In this document: in pieces, positions 58,622-64,000 of the stretch
How the letters are laid out: every line of letters starts with the position of its first letter
Position numbering within the stretch: the first letter of the stretch is position 1
DNA from: Owenia fusiformis
Taxonomy: Eukaryota > Annelida > Polychaeta > Sabellida > Oweniidae
Assembly (NCBI GenBank): GCA_903813345.2
Contig: CAIIXF020000004.1
Location: forward strand, 24,925,985 to 24,989,984
Reading direction: 5' to 3'
Length of the DNA stretch: 64,000 nucleotides
Program-made: the position numbers and the translations under genes
Notes under the pieces: model-generated
Databases searched by the model: none
What the model was told of the DNA's origin: nothing
The model's input: the letters and a program-made list of their open reading frames with translations, nothing else

Positions 58622-60480
58622 GTCAAGTGTCCCGCGAATGGCGGGATTATCCCGCGAATTCGATCAAAATTAGGCTAATTCGCGTGTCCCGCAATGTCCC
58701 GCGAAGTCCCGCAAATGTGGCTTTCGACCTCCGCGAATTTCCGAAATTGTTGCAATCCCCTATATGGTGATTATCTTATCTTATAAAAGAAGCTAAGTTT
58801 TTGCACTTTTGAGGAGTAAAGTTTACCTAATTTTAAGTACCTAGCATGCTGTTGTTTGGTATCAAAATAAAGAGGAAGGGTTCAACTTTCATTTTAATTA
58901 CGACAATAGGGATGTAGGTCACAAATAGTTCCAACGTTGGCCTTTTTACTATCCTTGTGGCCTTCATCTCAGAACTGAGCAAATGTTAGCAAACGCGAGT
59001 TACAATAAATGGACGCTGATATCTAGAAAGGGTTTGTAGAAAAAACCGGGTACCGGGTAGTAAATCCTCCATGCTGGGTTCAAACTTGGTACCCGGTACC
59101 CGGTCAAAAGACGGGTACCCAACAAATGAAAAATACGAATATACGAGTATAACCAGGTATAACATAATTAGATTATCAGAAAACGTGTATGATTTGTTTT
59201 GAATTTACAAAAATGTATGTAACATCCTTCAAAATTGAGCTAGAAGCTTCAAATAAAAAGCATATTTTAAGGCTCTTTTCTTCCTCTATCGTCATGACCA
59301 TATTTTCATTGGTTATGTTCACGTACCAACATACGAACTCATTGAAAATAGAGTAAAATTGATTTGTCTTGTTATTCAAATCGTCTTACAATGTCATTGG
59401 CGTAGCCAGGAGAGGGTGTGATGGTGTGATCGCACCCCCTCCCCCTTCATTACCAATGGAAATATGACCATGATGATAGAGGAAGAAAAGAGGCTTAAAA
59501 TGCTTTTTATTTGAAGCTTCTAGCTCAATTTTGAAGGAAGTTACATTTTTTGTAAATTAAAAACAAATCTTACACGTTTTCTAATGATCTAATTATGTTG
59601 TATATTCGTATATTTCGTTTTTTGGGTACCCGGTTTTTCGACCGGGTACCAAGTTTGTCTACGTAAATTTTATTTATATTATTAATTGCATTACATTTAC
59701 ATGTACAAAAATAAGAATGAAGGAATAAAAAAAAAAAAAAAAAAGTTTGAACCCAGCATGGAGGATTTACTACCCGGTACCCGGTTTTTTCTACAAACCC
59801 TATCTAGAAAAGTAACCTCATTCCCTATAATTTGATGTAGATTAATCGAACCCCTATATCATGGGCTTTCAATTGAGTATGGTAGTAGTTGGTCACGACG
59901 CAAAGTATTGTTCCAAATTTTTGAATTTCGTGTTAGATTACGATACTCACACCTCAAGCATGGTTTTTGTTTTTGATAAATTACAATAAAGTTTAATAAT
60001 ATTTCTATGCGTATTTTGTGAAATTATGTTGACGTTTATTTAAGTTACAATGTAACGGTGCATTATATTTGATTAATCAGTATCTGAAAGTTTGATTCAA
60101 GTACTTTTACACTCTTTTACATTAGTCCAAATCACGCAAATCCCTTGAATGTCCCGGGACATCCTGCAAATTTAGGTGGATGTCGCGCGAAATCCCGCAA
60201 ATTTAGGGCACTTTTTCTAGAAAATCTGTCCCTCTATGAAGTTTTTGCTGGTAAACCTGTTAACTGTCCCGCAATTAGGGTGTTTGTCCCTCGAATGGTC
60301 CCGCGAAATCCCGCGAATTTGATAAAAAAAATTGGCCTATAAGCGCAATCACGCAAATCCCTTAAATGTCCCGCGAAATCCCGCGAATTTAGTAGATGTC
60401 CCGCAAAATCCCGCGAATTTTGGGCACTGGGTCTAAAAAATCTGTCCCGCGAGAAAATCTTTGGGGGTTGACAGTACTGT
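58622..60480. repeat. two TCCCGCGAA-rich repeat blocks split by a hAT-like insertion
   Basis: 58628-58740 and 60148-60460 are built from short words TGTCCCGCGAA, TCCCGCAAAT and GAATTTAG. The outer ends CTGTCAA (58620) and TTGACAG (60468) are complementary, so both blocks may be the arms of one older element. Confidence 0.5.
59029..59801. mobile_element. 773 bp hAT-like foldback element with 8 bp TSD
   Basis: Ends AGGGTTTGTAGAAAAAACCG and CGGTTTTTTCTACAAACCCT are exact complements, and ATCTAGAA stands on both sides (59021-59028, 59802-59809). The arms carry GGGTACC-rich segments and a ~250 bp diverged inner pair (TTGAAGCTTCTAGCTCAATT). The centre (59396-59450) contains GGCGTAGCCAGG...GCACCCCCTCCCC. 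No open frame. The 8 bp TSD is typical of the hAT superfamily. Confidence 0.85.
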
Positions 60481-60531
60481 CGCTGATGGTCGCTGAGGTT
60501 TTTAAACAATAACGTTTACATAATTTACACA

Positions 60532-61461
60532 TTTAAGGTCGTCTTTTATTGCAATTAAAGCATTTAAATATTTCTCCAATGAGTATCCCCTTTACACGAG
60601 AACATTTCCCGGAATCATGAAACCTGTCGTGGCATTTAGAGCACTTGATCCATTCGAACTGCGATTGTAAATACGAATAATAGTTGACACCATGCCTTGC
60701 AAATATTTACATTGTCTGTTCTTTTTATCGGGCCTCTCCTTTTCTTCGCGGAAACAATTGTGTCTGAAGACTTTGACCTTGTAGATGGGGTTACTAAAGG
60801 CCGACGCTTCAATGTGGTTGAAAGAGTGGAAACGTCGGAGGGCGTCGATGCTTTACTTGACGTACTGGGTGTCGGGTGTGCTCGTCGTGTGATCCGTTTT
60901 GGTTTTAAAGATGGTTGCTCGGTGACCACCTTAGCTGCCTGCTGGGTCTTCCTAACAGTAATAAGGTTGTTCCTTTGCCAACCACAGGGTGAGGATGATG
61001 TATCTGTTCTGCATGCATCACAATAGCACGATAATTCTCGCGTTTAAACAATATTATCGGAAACCCCTCTCATAGCATTGATTCGAAAGGTACCTGGTAC
61101 TGGTTTAAGTCCGGTCGCCTTATCTTCAATGTTTTAATAATGCGTTCTGGGATTTCTTGGATTTTCATTTGTGTCCTGGCAGTTTCACTTTTAGACTCTG
61201 AGCGTTCCCTTCAGTCTGGCGTGTTTTGATTGTTTCTCTATACACTTGGCGTATGCGTGCCCTGTATTCCCGGGATGCCTTGTTGTTCTTTTCTCTGATC
61301 TGTTGAAGAGCTTCAGCAGACAAGTTATTTCTCGGTGTATACGATGCTCGCTGTCGCAATCGTTTTGCTCTAAGTAGCCTTTGGTATCTTTCTTTTTCTT
61401 TCTCTCCCTGTACTGTAGTCTGTAGGGAACGACGGCACTTATCGGCGTTGGTGAGTGCCAT
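60532..61461 (-). pseudogene. broken coding unit: Lys/Arg-rich ORF followed by Ser/Thr-rich and PHD-like segments
   Basis: On the minus strand: (a) 61461-61165, an intact 98-codon frame from ATG, highly basic and probably helical (KCRRSLQTTVQGEKEKERYQ, RASYTPRNNLSAEAL, NNKASREYRARIRQVYRETI); (b) an open frame from ~61060 to 60636 with a Cys cluster (SCYCDACRTD), a Ser/Thr/Pro tract and KKRRGPIKRTDNVNIC; (c) in another frame, about 60690-60532, YYSYLQSQFEWIKCSKCHDR, FHDSGKC and FKCFNC, the C3-C4-H-C and final C-C half of a PHD-type finger. Frame changes between parts mean either introns or decay. Transposon proteins often combine such modules, but I cannot name the family. Confidence 0.4.
61165..61461 (-). 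CDS. 98-aa basic protein, unrecognised
   Basis: ATG at 61461, stop at 61167-61165. It is 30% or so Lys/Arg with Gln and Glu, no hydrophobic core, and a YTPRNNLSAEALQQI segment that looks like a helix cap before a second helix. It is probably the 5' part of the broken unit above rather than a free-standing gene. GC content is higher than the flanks. Confidence 0.4.
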   Translation of the reverse strand: MALTNADKCRRSLQTTVQGEKEKERYQRLLRAKRLRQRASYTPRNNLSAEALQQIREKNNKASREYRARIRQVYRETIKTRQTEGNAQSLKVKLPGHK

Positions 61462-63358
61462 ATTCAGAAAGGTCTGATAAGTAAGACAGATATACTAATG
61501 AGAGTGTGGGAAGTTATGCACATTAATAAAATGTCACAAAACTGATAATCCCAATGAAATATTAATTGTTTTACAATAATGGCAAGAAATACATTTCGTC
61601 TAGTAGTACACTGAACGAAACGTTTGTGAATTAAGAAATATCGGGGAATGTGCATCTATATTTGTCAGTGATTTTATAAAACTATGAACTGCTCAATCAT
61701 CCCAATTCTTGTGACATTACCTTAGCATTTCAAGACAAACAGAATATGCATCATAAGTAAATAACATGATCTGCTTAATAGATTCAATTTTACTTATCAC
61801 TATGCGTTGTAATACAATGAACAATATGCTCTAAATCCTTAGCTCGGTATCACTGTAAAATGGTACACATACAACAATATAGTCATTTAATGAATGTAGG
61901 TTCATTCAACAAATATATAGCGTTCGATTATACATGTGACCTACTTAATATGTGGATAGTTTTTTGGAGTCGTATGTGGTGGAGTCGTTGATGGTCGTAA
62001 ATATCTCAATCTTTACGTGGTCAAAGAATAACATCAATAAAGCGTATTTTTATATTATCAATATATATTGAGACAAACCGTCATCACCATTACTTAACAT
62101 TGAAACCTGATTTTGATTGAAAGCAGAGTGCAAAGACAACGTACTTGTAGAGTCGATGATGATTTTGAAAAATAGTACTTTGCGTCGAAAAATACGTAAC
62201 AAGCTAAATATGTCATATTCAAATGTATTGTGGAAATTTTTTACATCCGTTAATACGGCAATTTATATTTCAAAGAAGTAAATGGGGGATTATCATGAAT
62301 AGTGCAGAGGCTTCTCGACACCGTTGATTTCAAGCATGGTGTCGATGATGGTGCCTTCGAGGGCTACACATACTTAATGTCGATTTTCCAATAGTAAATT
62401 AGCAAATAAATTAATTCCAGCTAACGTACAATCGACACGATGCAGTCTTTGTGATGAAATAGTCAATTATTATAACAAAATACTTTTCAGAATATAAAAA
62501 AGTTACTGTCAATCAACATAAGGGTGATCGGTTACAAGGCAAAAAATGATAGTTTGGAATGTTCAGCTTTTATAACCCTGAGATAAAAACTAAATGATAT
62601 TTTGCAGGATTAAGAGACGTTTAATTTGATACCAAATACTCATTGTCACCCTGGATATAGTCTGTCACGTGACTTCATGGATGACGTGTGCGCGAGTGAT
62701 TCGCATTTTCTTTCGCTTGAGGTTTGTAATCACACTTTTTACATGTTTTAAGATTTTGTATCTCTGTGAAACTTGTCCCGTACCATCAATGTCTGAAGAC
62801 GATCTAATTCACCAAATATCTCATCCAAGCGTGTCCCGGTTAAAGAGAAATTCGCACTTTTGTGTCTCGCAAAATGACGTGTGCGCGAGTAAATCGAATT
62901 TTAGGAAGGATGGGTGCGCGAGTCTAACATATTTTTATTCACTTGAGACAATTCTGCAAGCTAAGGCAGAATACAACTCACGTGACATTTGTTTTTGACA
63001 TCTTAAAGTAGTAAGTTAAAGAATAGTTTGCTATTTTGTAGATGTTTCATGTATGGCACATACATGTCTACGTTTAATGACAATAAATGTTTTGAAATAG
63101 CTTGTAGGGCTGTCCGGCATTGCAGGTGAAATAATTAAAATTTGAACCAAAAATTGAATTAAATTTTTGGCGGTCTCATAAAACCGGCAGCATATTCATT
63201 TATTGACATCCCATACAAGGGGGGGGGGGGGGTCAGAGTTGTTATGTGGTTACTCGGCATCCGCCACGATCAGAACCATGTAAGGAATAGTAAGGGGAAG
63301 CCCATGATACCAAGTAATATCAAATAATTATAGGAGCTTCTAACTTCTTCTGCATCCC
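61462..63358. other. AT-rich stretch, nothing recognised
   Basis: TCACGTGAC sites near 62665 and 62979 frame a 330 bp segment with repeated GACGTGTGCGCGAGT (62680 and 62876), possibly a small decayed element. No exon or RNA gene was seen. A poly-G run lies at 63219-63232. Confidence 0.5.
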
Positions 63359-63597
63359 CACCCTTGGTATACGCAGCTGACAAAATGGATCGGTACGGGT
63401 CAAAAGCTGGACCGGTTCGGGTTAACGGTTTTATTTGAATTTAAAACAGCTATAACTTGCTCAATATTGACTTCTTCGTATCTAAGTTGAAATATATGAT
63501 CCCTCCGAATGATTTTAAGTACCCCCAAAGTTCACCCGTACAGGTCCAGCTTTTGACCCATACCGGTCCATTTCGTCAGCTGCGTATACCAAGGGTG
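63359..63597. mobile_element. 239 bp member of the CACCCTTGG foldback family, 5 bp TSD
   Basis: The ends CACCCTTGGTATACGCAGCT and AGCTGCGTATACCAAGGGTG are identical to those of the 890 bp element at 13339. ATCCC flanks both sides (63354-63358, 63598-63602). The first ~170 bp match the left arm of the long copy; most of the right arm is deleted. Confidence 0.9.
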
Positions 63598-63602
63598 ATC
63601 CC

Positions 63603-64000
63603 ACATACTTTGTTTTTACAGACTCAGAAATCAATGTTCGCTATAAATGTAGCAATATAATATGAGCTTTCGTGTACTCAGATCCTCCATTTGTAAAAAA
63701 CAATTGAAGAACAGCATAATAGAAAGTCAAATACAAAATTGATTTGCGCCCAAAATAGTTTGGGTAATGATTCCCGTCACTACCATGCATTTGTCCCCAA
63801 AGCAAGGTATTCTGATGGGTAAAATCTTGATACCTCCCCCTCCCCTACTAAAAATGATTTGAATTTGGTTTAAAAATATATACCCCAAGAACACTTTAAG
63901 GTATCATAAATTATTGAGGTAGTTATTAGTTAGAAAACACCGTGCCCTTATAGTATTTATTACAATTCTAGAACAATTTCATGAAACGACTCATAAGGAA
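63603..64000. other. window end, nothing recognised
   Basis: AT-rich, with no supported feature. Confidence 0.5.

Noticed and set aside
60234-60509. Minus-strand frame with SRDFAGHL repeats
   Set aside because: It derives from the TCCCGCGAA repeat words.
62669-62998. 109-codon plus-strand frame
   Set aside because: It covers duplicated GACGTGTGCGCGAGT segments of a probable decayed element; no motif.

Overview
This looks like about 64 kb of an AT-rich animal nuclear genome. The genes are split by spliceosomal introns, and most of the sequence is inverted-repeat transposons and tandem repeats. The gene content (a mitochondrial propionyl-CoA carboxylase subunit, a GT31 glycosyltransferase, an AIG1/GIMAP GTPase, a mariner relic) fits an invertebrate metazoan, probably marine. 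I cannot name the phylum from sequence alone.

Layout. 1-10.4 kb: intergenic or intronic DNA holding a two-exon GT31 glycosyltransferase gene on the minus strand (5116-7126) and a 62-70 bp tandem array. 10.4-20.9 kb: the last nine coding exons of PCCB on the plus strand, about 307 C-terminal residues; upstream exons must lie left of the window, so the glycosyltransferase gene probably sits inside a PCCB intron. 21-34 kb: no genes seen, but four or more inverted-repeat elements, a 4.3 kb long-TIR element and a ~300 bp satellite. 34.1-39.4 kb: a minus-strand two-exon gene that joins an N-terminal PBZ (poly-ADP-ribose-binding) zinc finger to an AIG1/GIMAP GTPase ending in a CaaX-like box. 40-53.8 kb: foldback elements, including one of 5.2 kb with arms of about 2 kb. 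53.8 kb: a possible first exon of a type II membrane protein (plus). 58.6-61.5 kb: a hAT-like foldback element and remnants of a Lys/Arg-rich plus PHD-like coding unit (minus). 61.5-64 kb: almost empty, with one short foldback element.

Main points. (1) The PBZ and GIMAP exons are 4.3 kb apart but match in strand, splice sites and phase, giving a predicted 335-residue PBZ-GTPase-CaaX protein, an architecture I do not know from the literature. (2) PCCB has three separate tandem duplications that each copy an exon end together with its splice site; one has grown to 14 copies of a 128 bp unit. Unit lengths are out of frame or the copies contain stops, so all are decoys the spliceosome has to ignore. 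(3) Several foldback families have exact target-site duplications readable by eye: 5 bp for two families (TIRs starting CACCCTTGG and CAGGCCCGTAGCC), 8 bp for a hAT-like element, and TA for mariner-like elements.

Nothing here was checked by database search. Exon borders come from reading frames, GT-AG sites and phase agreement.
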